Shown one piece after another: positions 1 through 8,001 of a stretch of DNA of 64,000 bases (the stretch's first letter is position 1; each line of letters starts with the position of its first letter). The notes beneath the pieces were generated by a model. It searched no databases, was not told where the DNA came from, and was given only the letters and a program-made list of their open reading frames with translations. A program made the translations under genes and the position numbers. Source of the stretch: JBGAPI01 sp044221335 (GTDB taxonomy: Bacteria > Pseudomonadota > Gammaproteobacteria > Xanthomonadales > Ahniellaceae); NCBI GenBank assembly GCA_044221335.1, contig JBGAPI010000002.1, positions 101,726 to 165,725 of the forward strand. Reading direction: 5' to 3'.

Positions 1-2168
1 GGCGGGATCGAGTCCGTCGGAATCTGGATCGGACCGGTCAGCACCACGCCGGCCTGGCTGGCGCGATAGACCTTCTCGTCGCCGGTGCCGAGGTTGCGCA
101 CCGCGATGGTGAGCCCGGCGCTGACGGCGCCGGTGCTGAACTCGAGCACGCTGTCCGGTGCGAGGACCTCGGCGCGCCGCGGCAGCCGCGACACGCCGGT
201 CGGCCCGTAGGACGCCGGCAGGGTCCAGCCCACATGGCCCAGGACGTCGGCGTCGGTATAGAGCGGGTGATCGGTCGGCAGCGTTGCGTCGTGCCAGCCG
301 CGGTCGACCCGGATCGCGCGGACAATGTAGTCGATCACCTGCGGATCGCGCGGGATGTCCTGATGCTCGGTGGCCGGGTTGACGAACAGCACGCCGCGGC
401 TCGGGCCGCCACTGAAGCGGCCGAGCGAAGAAACGGTCGGCGCGGTGCCGTCGCTCGGGATCGTGACCCGGCTGAGGGTGGTCGACTCGCTCGAACAGGA
501 GCCGCTGCAGGGGTAGTGGCGGGTGACCCAGCCCCCGTCGGAACTGAGATCGGCATTGATGATCTGCACGCTCGGAACGCCGTGGGTCGCGTTGGCCATC
601 TGTTCCTGCACCTCGACGCCGCGGTCGAACAGCTCCGGCGAGATCGACAGCGAGCGCCAGTACCGCTGCGCCGCGACGACGTCGTCGGTCGCCGGATCGG
701 TGCGGGTCGCGACGCCGTTGCGCACCGTGTAGTCGGCGAAGATCCACTCGTGGGTGTTGTGGTGGAAGATGTCGATCAGGGCCTTCGACGGATTCATGTG
801 GTAGGTCGCGGGCGAATAGCCGCCGACGCGCAGGCCGGTGACGTTCTGGATCATGAACGGCGGAATCCAGATGCCGAAATTGTTGCCGCCGGTGCGCGCG
901 ACGTTGCTGGTGGTCGCCGCCGGCGTGCCGAGGAACACCGCACCCATGTTGAAGTTGAGCGCGATCTTCGCGGCCTCGTCGGGATTGTCGAGCATGAACT
1001 TCTTCGCCAGCGCCGTGCCCTGGCTGTGGCCCATGATGTAGATCTTCTCGTTCTGCCCGCGGGCGTAGGCGGCGTCGACCATCTGCCGGATCATCGGGTA
1101 GTGCAGGCGCCACGCCTGGCGCCAGTCGTAGTTGACGACCCGCACGTCCATCCCGGCGTCGCGCAACGCGTGGACCAGGTTGTCGAGGTAGGGTTTGGGA
1201 CAGATCGGGCCGATGTAGTTGCTGATGCAGCCGCTGCCGCCGAGGCCGTCGTCGTCGCCGGCGTTGGCGGCCACCTGCAGTGCCGGATGGCCGGGAACCG
1301 GAACCACGACGTCCGGCCCCAGCCAGCGACCCGGCCGCTGCGCCATGTAGAAGCTGAAGAAGTCGGTCCAGTTGCGAGCGAACTGGCCGGTGATCGAGAT
1401 GTCGGGCACGCCGTAGGTCGTGACCGGGAAATCGAACCAGACGCGCTGCCGGAGGTTGAGCGGCCCCAGCGGCACGGTCTCCAGGTTCACGCCGCCGGTG
1501 CCGGCGAAGATCAGCACCTGCGACCGGCCGCCGGGATTCACCGTCAGCGTCGACGTGCTGCTGCCGCTGCCGCCGGCGCCGGTGCAGGTCACCGTGACGT
1601 CGAGCGTTGCCGCCGGCGCCAGGATCACGCTGCCGGAAATCGCCGACACCTCCGGCACCTGCGGGCTCGAGCAGCTGGTCGCGAACTGCGAGCTCCAGCG
1701 GAAGGTGGAGGCGCCGCCGCCGCGCGAGATCGTGTCCGGCGTGAAGCTGGTGGTGACCGTCGGAGGCACCGGGTGCGGCTGCACGGTCAGCGTCGCCTGG
1801 CCGCTGATGGTGACGTCGCCCTGTGTTCCGACCGGGATGTCGCACTCCACGTAGCCGTCGACGTTCGCCGTCGGCGCGGGATTGACCACGACGCTGCCGC
1901 TGATGCCCGTGCCGCCGGCCGGCCCGCCCGGCACGCCGATGACCGAGCACGAGCCCGGACCGGTGTAGGGATTGCCGAGGTCGTTCAGCACCCGCCAGGA
2001 GAAGGTCGGTGCGGGGTCACCGACCACCATGAAGGTCGGCGTGAACCTGACGTCGAGGTGGTAGCCGGGCGGGACGTCCGGTGCCGCGACGGACGCGCGG
2101 GGAAGGGCGGCCGCGATGCCGAGGGCAACCAGACTGAGGCGCGCGGCGAGCGCGGGGTGTCGATTCAT
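1..2168 (-). CDS. Secreted LCAT-like lipase/acyltransferase, 3' end beyond window
   Basis: I translated this gene directly from the minus strand; it is open for 722 codons and runs off the left edge, so the C-terminus is missing. Residues 1-29 form a signal peptide (MNRHPALAARLSLVALGIAA...). Residues 30 to about 215 look like two Ig-like beta domains with paired cysteines. An alpha/beta-hydrolase domain follows, with an oxyanion region (IFAGTGGVNLE), a YDWRQ motif and the nucleophile elbow GHSQG at residues 380-384 (Ser382). YDWR plus GHSxG is typical of lecithin:cholesterol acyltransferase-like lipases, so it probably acts on lipids or esters outside the cell. The substrate is unknown. The start follows GGAGCCTCCTCATC and no upstream gene overlaps it. 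Confidence 0.8.
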   Translation of the reverse strand, partial: MNRHPALAARLSLVALGIAAALPRASVAAPDVPPGYHLDVRFTPTFMVVGDPAPTFSWRVLNDLGNPYTGPGSCSVIGVPGGPAGGTGISGSVVVNPAPTANVDGYVECDIPVGTQGDVTISGQATLTVQPHPVPPTVTTSFTPDTISRGGGASTFRWSSQFATSCSSPQVPEVSAISGSVILAPAATLDVTVTCTGAGGSGSSTSTLTVNPGGRSQVLIFAGTGGVNLETVPLGPLNLRQRVWFDFPVTTYGVPDISITGQFARNWTDFFSFYMAQRPGRWLGPDVVVPVPGHPALQVAANAGDDDGLGGSGCISNYIGPICPKPYLDNLVHALRDAGMDVRVVNYDWRQAWRLHYPMIRQMVDAAYARGQNEKIYIMGHSQGTALAKKFMLDNPDEAAKIALNFNMGAVFLGTPAATTSNVARTGGNNFGIWIPPFMIQNVTGLRVGGYSPATYHMNPSKALIDIFHHNTHEWIFADYTVRNGVATRTDPATDDVVAAQRYWRSLSISPELFDRGVEVQEQMANATHGVPSVQIINADLSSDGGWVTRHYPCSGSCSSESTTLSRVTIPSDGTAPTVSSLGRFSGGPSRGVLFVNPATEHQDIPRDPQVIDYIVRAIRVDRGWHDATLPTDHPLYTDADVLGHVGWTLPASYGPTGVSRLPRRAEVLAPDSVLEFSTGAVSAGLTIAVRNLGTGDEKVYRASQAGVVLTGPIQIPTDSIP

Positions 2169-2325
2169 GATGAGGAGGCTCCGGGAAGGATGACGTGCAC
2201 GCCACGAGCGACTCACGGCTCGCGTGCGGTCGCGTGGGACGCGTGCCGTTGGCAGCGACGCCCCGTGGTTCGATCTGCATCGCACGACGCCACCCGGAAG
2301 TGACAGCGCGCGCCACGGCGCCGGT

Positions 2326-2775
2326 TCAGACCACCGGTTCGTTGGCCGCGTCGGTGAGCCGCTGCGCGTGGTCGACCTCGCGACCGGGCGCGCCGCCCGC
2401 GAGCGCGTCGCGCAGGTGCGGCGGCAGCTCGCGGCTGCTGCGGGCCGCACGGTCGATGTACACGTAGGTCGACTCGACGCTGGCGATGAGGCCGTCGCGA
2501 CGGTCGCGGCGGAACTCGGTGACGATCACGAACGAGGAGCGGCCGAGTTCGTGCGCCCACACGCTCGCCTCGAGCACCTGGTCGAACGCTGCCGGCGTGT
2601 GCCATTCGAGCAGCTGGCGCACCAGCGCGCAGCTCGTTCCCTCGGGGCGGCCCAGCGCGCGCAGGAACTCGCAGGCGGCGACGCTGGCGTATTCCGCGTA
2701 GCGGGAGTTGAACACGACGCCCTGCGGATCGCATTCGTGGAACTTGACGCGGAAGTAGTAGCGGAACGGGGGCAT
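2326..2775 (-). CDS. Acyl-CoA thioesterase, YbgC/FadM-type hotdog fold
   Basis: The 149-residue product has the usual length of single-hotdog thioesterases. The family signature is seen near the N-terminus as CDPQGVVFNSRYAEY, where the Asp is the expected catalytic residue. The C-terminal part (FRRDRRDGLIASVESTYVYID) fits the remaining hotdog strands. It should hydrolyse acyl-CoA thioesters in the cytoplasm; the chain length cannot be read from sequence. AGGAG about nine bases upstream supports the start at 2775. It stands alone, between the lipase gene and a divergent secreted-protein gene. Confidence 0.85.
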   Translation of the reverse strand: MPPFRYYFRVKFHECDPQGVVFNSRYAEYASVAACEFLRALGRPEGTSCALVRQLLEWHTPAAFDQVLEASVWAHELGRSSFVIVTEFRRDRRDGLIASVESTYVYIDRAARSSRELPPHLRDALAGGAPGREVDHAQRLTDAANEPVV

Positions 2776-2973
2776 CGACAGGCTCCTGGGCGGCGGGGAT
2801 GGAGCGCTTCCATCGCAGCGGGGGTGCCCCGGATGCCAGCCGCGTGGCGGGATGCGGCGCCGTCGGACGCCGGTGTCACCTCGGCCGGCCGTTTCGCGAT
2901 GCTGGGATCAGGAGGGGTGTCGAACGCCCGATCGTCGATGCCCCCCGGTCGATTCCCCGGAACGGAGAAGCGC

Positions 2974-5157
2974 GTGCGGTCCTCGTCGAACCTCGTGATC
3001 CTGATCCTCGCCGCCAGCGCGTCGAACCTGGCGCTGGGCGCCGCGACCTGCAACACGGGCAGCGCCCTGTTCTGCGACGACTTCGAGGACGTCTTCCCGG
3101 CGGTGATGCCCGGCACCAGTCCGGCACCGCTCGGCGCGCCGAGCAACTTCCAGTTCAACGGGCTCGGTCTGGTCACCGACGCGCTCCACCACGGCCCGCG
3201 CCACGCGGTGCCGGTGACCTGGGGCAGCTTTCCGCAGCCGCTGGTCGCCGACAACAAGCCGAGCATCCCCAACGTCACCGCGTTGAACCGCCGCGACGCT
3301 CTGGTGCTGTACGTGCCGAACGTCGCCGGCGCCGCCGACTATCGCGCATACATCTACGACGCGGCCAAGGTCAGCTACGTCGATGCGGCCAACGGCAAGC
3401 AGCCGCGCGGCGCGGTGGTCGCCTGCGCCGGCTTTCGCCAGCGCTACACCCGCGGCTGGGATGCGACCTACGGCGCGTTCGCCGGTCAGCCGGGGATCAA
3501 GCCGGTCAGCCATCGCGAGCTCCTGCAGGAGGTCGAGGTGCCCGGCCTGACGGTCGACGGCAGCTACACCGTCGTGCTCGAGGCGCTGGCCTCGCCCTGC
3601 CCTTACACCGGCGTGATGGGCCACAGCAACGCCACCCTGCCGGTGTGGTGGGAGTACCGCGTGCCGGGCACGGCCGGCACCGTCGACCTCCGTGGCTACG
3701 ACAGCGTCCGTTCCCTGTACGGCAACGAGATCCTGAACGGCCAGGGCGCGGCGCTGACCGACTACAAGCAGGTCCACGTCTCCCAGTGCGCCAACCCGAA
3801 CGACTCGTCGCCGACCTGCACACCGACCCACAGCGCGCCGGCGGAGCCGCTCGGCCGTCCGGTACCGCCGGGCGACGCGATCTTCCCGTCGGATCCGGTG
3901 GTGCTGGCGCGCAGCGTGGTGTCGGTGGTCCGGCCGGCGGCGGATGAGGCGGCGAACGCGCCGATCTTCGACGTCGGCGCCAACGCGACCTTCGACGACT
4001 TCGACCAGCCGATCGGCGGCAGCATCGATGCCGTGATGACCAGCATGCGCCGCGAGACCCGGCTGGAAGGCGCGGGCGCGGTCGGCGGCGGGGCTTTCGG
4101 CGACGAGTACTACTGGGTCTACGGCGCGCAGTTGGCCAACGGCGACAGCAGTTCCAACAACCCGAAGGGCGTGCAGGTCTGGCAGCGCCACGGCCGCCGT
4201 TACATCAGCTACATGGACTTCGGCAACGACATCTGGGCGAACGTGTTCTTCTCGTCGCTGAAGACGAAGCCCCTGCAGCTCGACCGCACGAATGCCAAGT
4301 GGACGCACATGTTCTGGCGCGGCAACTCCGGCGCCGCGCAGCGCCGCTACTGGATCTTCGAGTTCTGCGGCGCGCCGACCCGGGACGAGCTCGCCGACCC
4401 GGTCACCAACATTCCGGCGCCGCACTTCCGCATCACCGGCCAGCCGTTCTTCTACTCGCAGGACGGCGGCGACAATCCGAGCGCGCAGCGGCTGGAGGCC
4501 AACCCGGACCCGACCTACCACGCGAAGGAATGCCTGGGCCTGCTGCAGCTCGGCGCCTACTGGTACTCGGGACCGCCGGCCAACGCCGTCCTCGGCACCT
4601 GGAAGGACGAGCCGCATTCGGAGCTGCGCGCCTACATCCATCCGCGCGACCGCAACGTCGGCGTGATCAACCTGAAGCCGGCCAACATGGGCGACTTCGA
4701 CTCGAACCCGCCGGACCACGGCATGCTGTGGCGCCTCGATGCCGCCCGTCGTCCGACCATGCCGATGTTCGAACCCTTCGACCAGGACGGCGTGCTGACC
4801 CACTACGACGTCTTCGTGAAGCCGGACCGGATGGTGCTGTTCATCAACGGCCGCCAGGCCTTCTGCAGCGACATGAGCGACCAGCCGCTCGCGATGAACT
4901 ACGGCTTCCCGGCCTATGGCAGCGTGCTCTACCACTCGACCGCCGACGTTCCGACGTCCTACGTCGGCGTCGAGAACTACGCCGGCGCCGCCGGCGGCAG
5001 CTTCCAGTACGTGATGAACACGCCGTGGACCACCACCACGACCTGGGACGCGATCGGCCAGTCGGAGATGATCGACATGCCGCCGCAGTTCACGACCTAC
5101 GATCCCGCGGCCTGCTTCAAGCCGGCGTCGTGGGCGATTCGCGGGGATGGCTTCTAG
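2974..5157 (+). CDS. Large secreted protein of unknown function
   Basis: I do not recognise a family. I chose the GTG at 2974 because a GGAACGGAG ribosome-binding site lies just before it and translation then starts with a clean signal peptide (VRSSSNLVILILAASASN, cleaved near LALGA-A), giving 727 residues. The mature protein opens with CNTGSALFCDDFED and has many Cys, Trp and Tyr residues (for example EYYWVYGAQL, RYWIFEFCGAP), which suggests a beta-rich, disulphide-stabilised extracellular protein. It ends in IRGDGF, close to the DGFE tail of two other secreted proteins in this window. The reading frame extends further upstream, but that part has the arginine-rich composition of non-coding GC-rich DNA. 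Confidence 0.7.
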   Translation: MRSSSNLVILILAASASNLALGAATCNTGSALFCDDFEDVFPAVMPGTSPAPLGAPSNFQFNGLGLVTDALHHGPRHAVPVTWGSFPQPLVADNKPSIPNVTALNRRDALVLYVPNVAGAADYRAYIYDAAKVSYVDAANGKQPRGAVVACAGFRQRYTRGWDATYGAFAGQPGIKPVSHRELLQEVEVPGLTVDGSYTVVLEALASPCPYTGVMGHSNATLPVWWEYRVPGTAGTVDLRGYDSVRSLYGNEILNGQGAALTDYKQVHVSQCANPNDSSPTCTPTHSAPAEPLGRPVPPGDAIFPSDPVVLARSVVSVVRPAADEAANAPIFDVGANATFDDFDQPIGGSIDAVMTSMRRETRLEGAGAVGGGAFGDEYYWVYGAQLANGDSSSNNPKGVQVWQRHGRRYISYMDFGNDIWANVFFSSLKTKPLQLDRTNAKWTHMFWRGNSGAAQRRYWIFEFCGAPTRDELADPVTNIPAPHFRITGQPFFYSQDGGDNPSAQRLEANPDPTYHAKECLGLLQLGAYWYSGPPANAVLGTWKDEPHSELRAYIHPRDRNVGVINLKPANMGDFDSNPPDHGMLWRLDAARRPTMPMFEPFDQDGVLTHYDVFVKPDRMVLFINGRQAFCSDMSDQPLAMNYGFPAYGSVLYHSTADVPTSYVGVENYAGAAGGSFQYVMNTPWTTTTTWDAIGQSEMIDMPPQFTTYDPAACFKPASWAIRGDGF

Positions 5158-5189
5158 TATCGGTCATCGAGTGTGCCTTGGCGTATCAG

Positions 5190-5228
5190 CCGGACATCGC
5201 CACCAGTTCAAGACGTCGCAATGTCCGG
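5190..5228. repeat. Inverted repeat between convergent genes
   Basis: CCGGACAT at 5190-5197 is matched by its complement ATGTCCGG at 5221-5228, with a 23-base loop. It lies between the convergent stops at 5157 and 5269, where a transcript-end structure would be expected, but there is no T-run on either side. Confidence 0.3.
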
Positions 5229-5268
5229 CGATGAACGTTGCTGGAATCCATGAAGACTTCCTCAGTAG

Positions 5269-6240
5269 TCAAAAGGCACTTTGAGAAAAAGCGCCGTCGC
5301 GGTGCAACGCCAAAAACGACCGTTGCGCTGCGCTGAATCGACCGACGTTGCCGAGCTTCGAAGGGTCAAGCCCCATTCGAGTCAGCGATGGCAGGTGCGC
5401 GACCGGCGAGACCAGCACGTCGCCATTGTCATCAAAGCTAAGAAATCCGCGATCAAACAGATGGTCGGCGTCCGGAGTCAGCAACAGCCCGTTGTCTACA
5501 TCCAGCCGTTCACGATTGTCCGCATCGCGCCACGGCTTGCAGTGACTGGCACGCAAGTGCTCGGGTCGGTCCACGCCGGTCAGACGACAACGCGTCTCCC
5601 GTTGTCGTACGTTTTCCTTGAAGAGTCCTTGTCCTCGGCGCGCAAGTACAACAGCCTGCCGCGCTGTCTCGTCCAACCGGGCGTCCTCCGCGACTCTGGC
5701 GAGTTCGTACTCTTCCCACTGCACCAGGCCTACACCCGCGGGAACGCGACTCTGCTCGGCGATACGATTGCCGTCGATGATCGTGCGAGCTTCCCTGCCG
5801 ATGACGTCCACGACAGCCGCGGCGAACGAGTCCGGTAGCCGAGTGAGATAGACGCTCTGCAGACCAGCGCCGCTCCGGACCAGCGGTGCATAGCGTTCCG
5901 GCGGGAATGGGCAAAGCTGCACCATATGCTGTGCAGGTCGAATCGATCCCTTGAGCTCTGCGAAACCGACATCGACACGCCACCCGATACGGTTCCAATA
6001 GGTGCCAGCCTGCCCGAACTCGAGAGGCTTCGGGGCCTCATAGGCGTGGGAAGCGACCAAGCCGATGGCCTTCACCTTGGCATCGGCGAAGGAAAACACC
6101 ACGTCGCCCGGCGCGACCTCGCGCATGAAGTCGTAGAACGGATTGCGGTGCCCATTTGCCTTGCGCTTGGGCGACCAGAGGTAGCGCCCAGAGACTTCGT
6201 GGCGGTACGTCTGGTTCTGGTTGACCCACCAGTAGCGCAT
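5269..6240 (-). CDS. EVE-like/HNH endonuclease, possible modification-dependent restriction enzyme
   Basis: The N-terminal part (MRYWWVNQNQTYRHE..., residues 1 to about 100) resembles PUA/EVE-type domains, with VAPGDVVFSFADAKVKAIG as the characteristic strand pair. The C-terminal part (about 215-300) is an HNH_2 nuclease domain: CRLTG, then LRASHCKPW and NGLLLTPDADHLFDRG. EVE-HNH proteins are known modified-base-dependent endonucleases, so the inferred role is cutting DNA with modified cytosine. I start at ATG 6240, where the domain begins; an in-frame TTG at 6318 would add 26 residues of uncertain value. GC is visibly lower than in the neighbours, suggesting transfer. No methyltransferase is adjacent, which fits a type IV-like enzyme. 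Confidence 0.75.
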   Translation of the reverse strand: MRYWWVNQNQTYRHEVSGRYLWSPKRKANGHRNPFYDFMREVAPGDVVFSFADAKVKAIGLVASHAYEAPKPLEFGQAGTYWNRIGWRVDVGFAELKGSIRPAQHMVQLCPFPPERYAPLVRSGAGLQSVYLTRLPDSFAAAVVDVIGREARTIIDGNRIAEQSRVPAGVGLVQWEEYELARVAEDARLDETARQAVVLARRGQGLFKENVRQRETRCRLTGVDRPEHLRASHCKPWRDADNRERLDVDNGLLLTPDADHLFDRGFLSFDDNGDVLVSPVAHLPSLTRMGLDPSKLGNVGRFSAAQRSFLALHRDGAFSQSAF

Positions 6241-6426
6241 CGGATGGTGATGCCATCGAGCGACCGGCCTGGACACGATTGTGTGGTCAGATTCGGGGAT
6301 CGCCGATCCATCGGTCAAGTGTTCACACGTGGAATCGTTCGGTAGCCCATTTCGATTGGGTTGCTCTTGCCAGTCACGTCGCGCGGAGAGTCGCTACCAG
6401 GGCCCGCGCCGATGGTCCAGCATGAC

Positions 6427-7848
6427 TCACTCGAACCCGTCGGCGAACACCTGGTTGGTGCACGCCGGCTGGGTGTAGCGGCCGATACGCGTGCGGAACG
6501 GGGAGCCGTTCACGTCGTGGTACTCGCCGCTCACCCAAAAGCTGCAGCCATCGACGGGATCGACCACGACATCGGTGAAATTGCCGATCAATCCCGTCGT
6601 GCTGTAGCCACCCCCGGGCAGAAGCGGAATCTCCTGCTGCAGCGCCGGTGCGCCCGGGTCGGTCGGTTCGTAGATGCCGAACATCGGCGTCGGCAGGAGC
6701 ATCGACGAGCTCGCGAGGAAGCCGACTCCAAGCGTGCCGAGCCGGTTGATCGCGATGTTGCTGCCGAAACGATACGTGCTGTCGTTCGCGCCGAAGTCGC
6801 CCTCGAGATCCATCGCGTAGCTGCCGTCGAGCTGGCGAAGGAAGCGGTAGCCGCGGATTCCCAGGCGGCCGCCCCCCATGTCGTGGGCGAAGCTCATCAC
6901 CAGGCGCTCACTGCCGTCGTCGAGCAGGCGATAGCCGGCGCGAGGCGTCATCACGCCCTCGGGCGCGAACAGCCGCGTGCTGGTGCCGGGCTGCGGCACG
7001 CAGGTCAGGCTACCCGTGTAGCAGCTGCTGACCGAAAACGGCGTCATCGGAATCAGGGGCAAGGCCTGCAGCAGCGACCCGCTGCCGGTTTCCCAGGCCG
7101 GCGTCAGGCGCAGCATCTGGATGCGATCGGGGCTCATGAGCGTCGGACCGTTGATCACCCCGACGAACAGGCCGCCCGGTCCCGGCAGGGTCTGCGGACC
7201 GAAGGAGTCGACCGGTACGCTGGTCACGTCGGTGCCGGCCTGCGACACCGGCTGTGCAAAGAACTCGCCGACCGGTTGCGCCTGCAGCAGCTTCGTTCGG
7301 TTGACGGCGACGACGTGGTGGCCGGAATCGTTGCTCACCCCGAAGAAGTAGCTGTTCGCGCCGATCGCCGCTCCGTTGAGAACTGCGCCAGCGATGGCAC
7401 TCTGGACGCCGATCGGAATCGCTGGGAGCAGTGTCGTCGGAGAACTGCCTGGCGACACCGCAACGCACAGATTGGAGCCCTCCTGGCTGCCGCCGATGTT
7501 CTGCGTGTAGACCGACCAGGCGAACACCCAGCGGTCGGCGGCGGCGTCGTACATCACCTTCGGCGTCGCGCCACCCGAGCCCTGGATCGTCGTGACACAG
7601 AGCGGCAGAGGCGTGTAGCCCTGCACCAGGTTTCCGTTGCGGTCGTAGACCCGGTAACCGGCACCGTTGACCGCCTGCACGACATGATTCGGGCCGACAC
7701 CGAGTGAGCTGTCGCCGGGCCTGAACGCGGTCACGCTGGCGTCGCCGCCTTCGAACGACTGCACGAGGCTGGTGGTTGCCGCCGCGAGGTCGGCGAACAG
7801 CAGCGGCAGCGTGGCGACGACCGGAAGCAGCAATCGTTTGGCGGACAT
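6427..7848 (-). CDS. Secreted protein of unknown function with DGFE C-terminus
   Basis: The 473-residue product starts at ATG 7848 with a signal peptide (MSAKRLLLPVVATLPLLFADLAAA). A longer reading frame exists, but its added residues look non-coding. The mature part has repeated motifs of a beta-propeller kind (LGVGPNHVVQAVNG, RWVFAWSVYTQN, FGVSNDSGHHVVAVNR), so a propeller fold is likely. No catalytic motif was recognised. The last residues are VFADGFE, a C-terminal tail also found at 36260. It lies between the EVE/HNH gene and the permease gene on the same strand, with gaps that do not suggest an operon. Confidence 0.75.
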   Translation of the reverse strand: MSAKRLLLPVVATLPLLFADLAAATTSLVQSFEGGDASVTAFRPGDSSLGVGPNHVVQAVNGAGYRVYDRNGNLVQGYTPLPLCVTTIQGSGGATPKVMYDAAADRWVFAWSVYTQNIGGSQEGSNLCVAVSPGSSPTTLLPAIPIGVQSAIAGAVLNGAAIGANSYFFGVSNDSGHHVVAVNRTKLLQAQPVGEFFAQPVSQAGTDVTSVPVDSFGPQTLPGPGGLFVGVINGPTLMSPDRIQMLRLTPAWETGSGSLLQALPLIPMTPFSVSSCYTGSLTCVPQPGTSTRLFAPEGVMTPRAGYRLLDDGSERLVMSFAHDMGGGRLGIRGYRFLRQLDGSYAMDLEGDFGANDSTYRFGSNIAINRLGTLGVGFLASSSMLLPTPMFGIYEPTDPGAPALQQEIPLLPGGGYSTTGLIGNFTDVVVDPVDGCSFWVSGEYHDVNGSPFRTRIGRYTQPACTNQVFADGFE

Positions 7849-7988
7849 GGAAGGGCCCCGAGGCAGATGCCAAGCTACACGGAACGGGGCCGCCCGGGGG
7901 ATCACCGGCGTGCCCCCGCGCGATCGACCGCCCCACGGCGCCCGCACGCCCGGGCACCCCTCCCCACCGGCGCCGCGCGGCGGCGTGC

Positions 7989-8001
7989 AGGGCGCGCCCT
8001 A
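7989..8001. repeat. REP-like palindrome supplying a stop codon
   Basis: AGGGCGCGCCCT at 7989-8000 is a perfect 12-bp palindrome. On the minus strand it reads GTAGGGCGCGCCCT, and its TAG is the stop codon of the permease gene. A similar GTAGGGCGGGC motif ends the FG-GAP gene at 23678. The flank to 7960 is also rich in short GC palindromes. Confidence 0.45.

Noticed and set aside
234..2303. Long open frame on the plus strand opposite the lipase gene
   Set aside because: It is rich in Arg, Ala and Gly with no domain or signal, while the opposite strand shows a signal peptide and GHSQG; high GC opens antisense frames.
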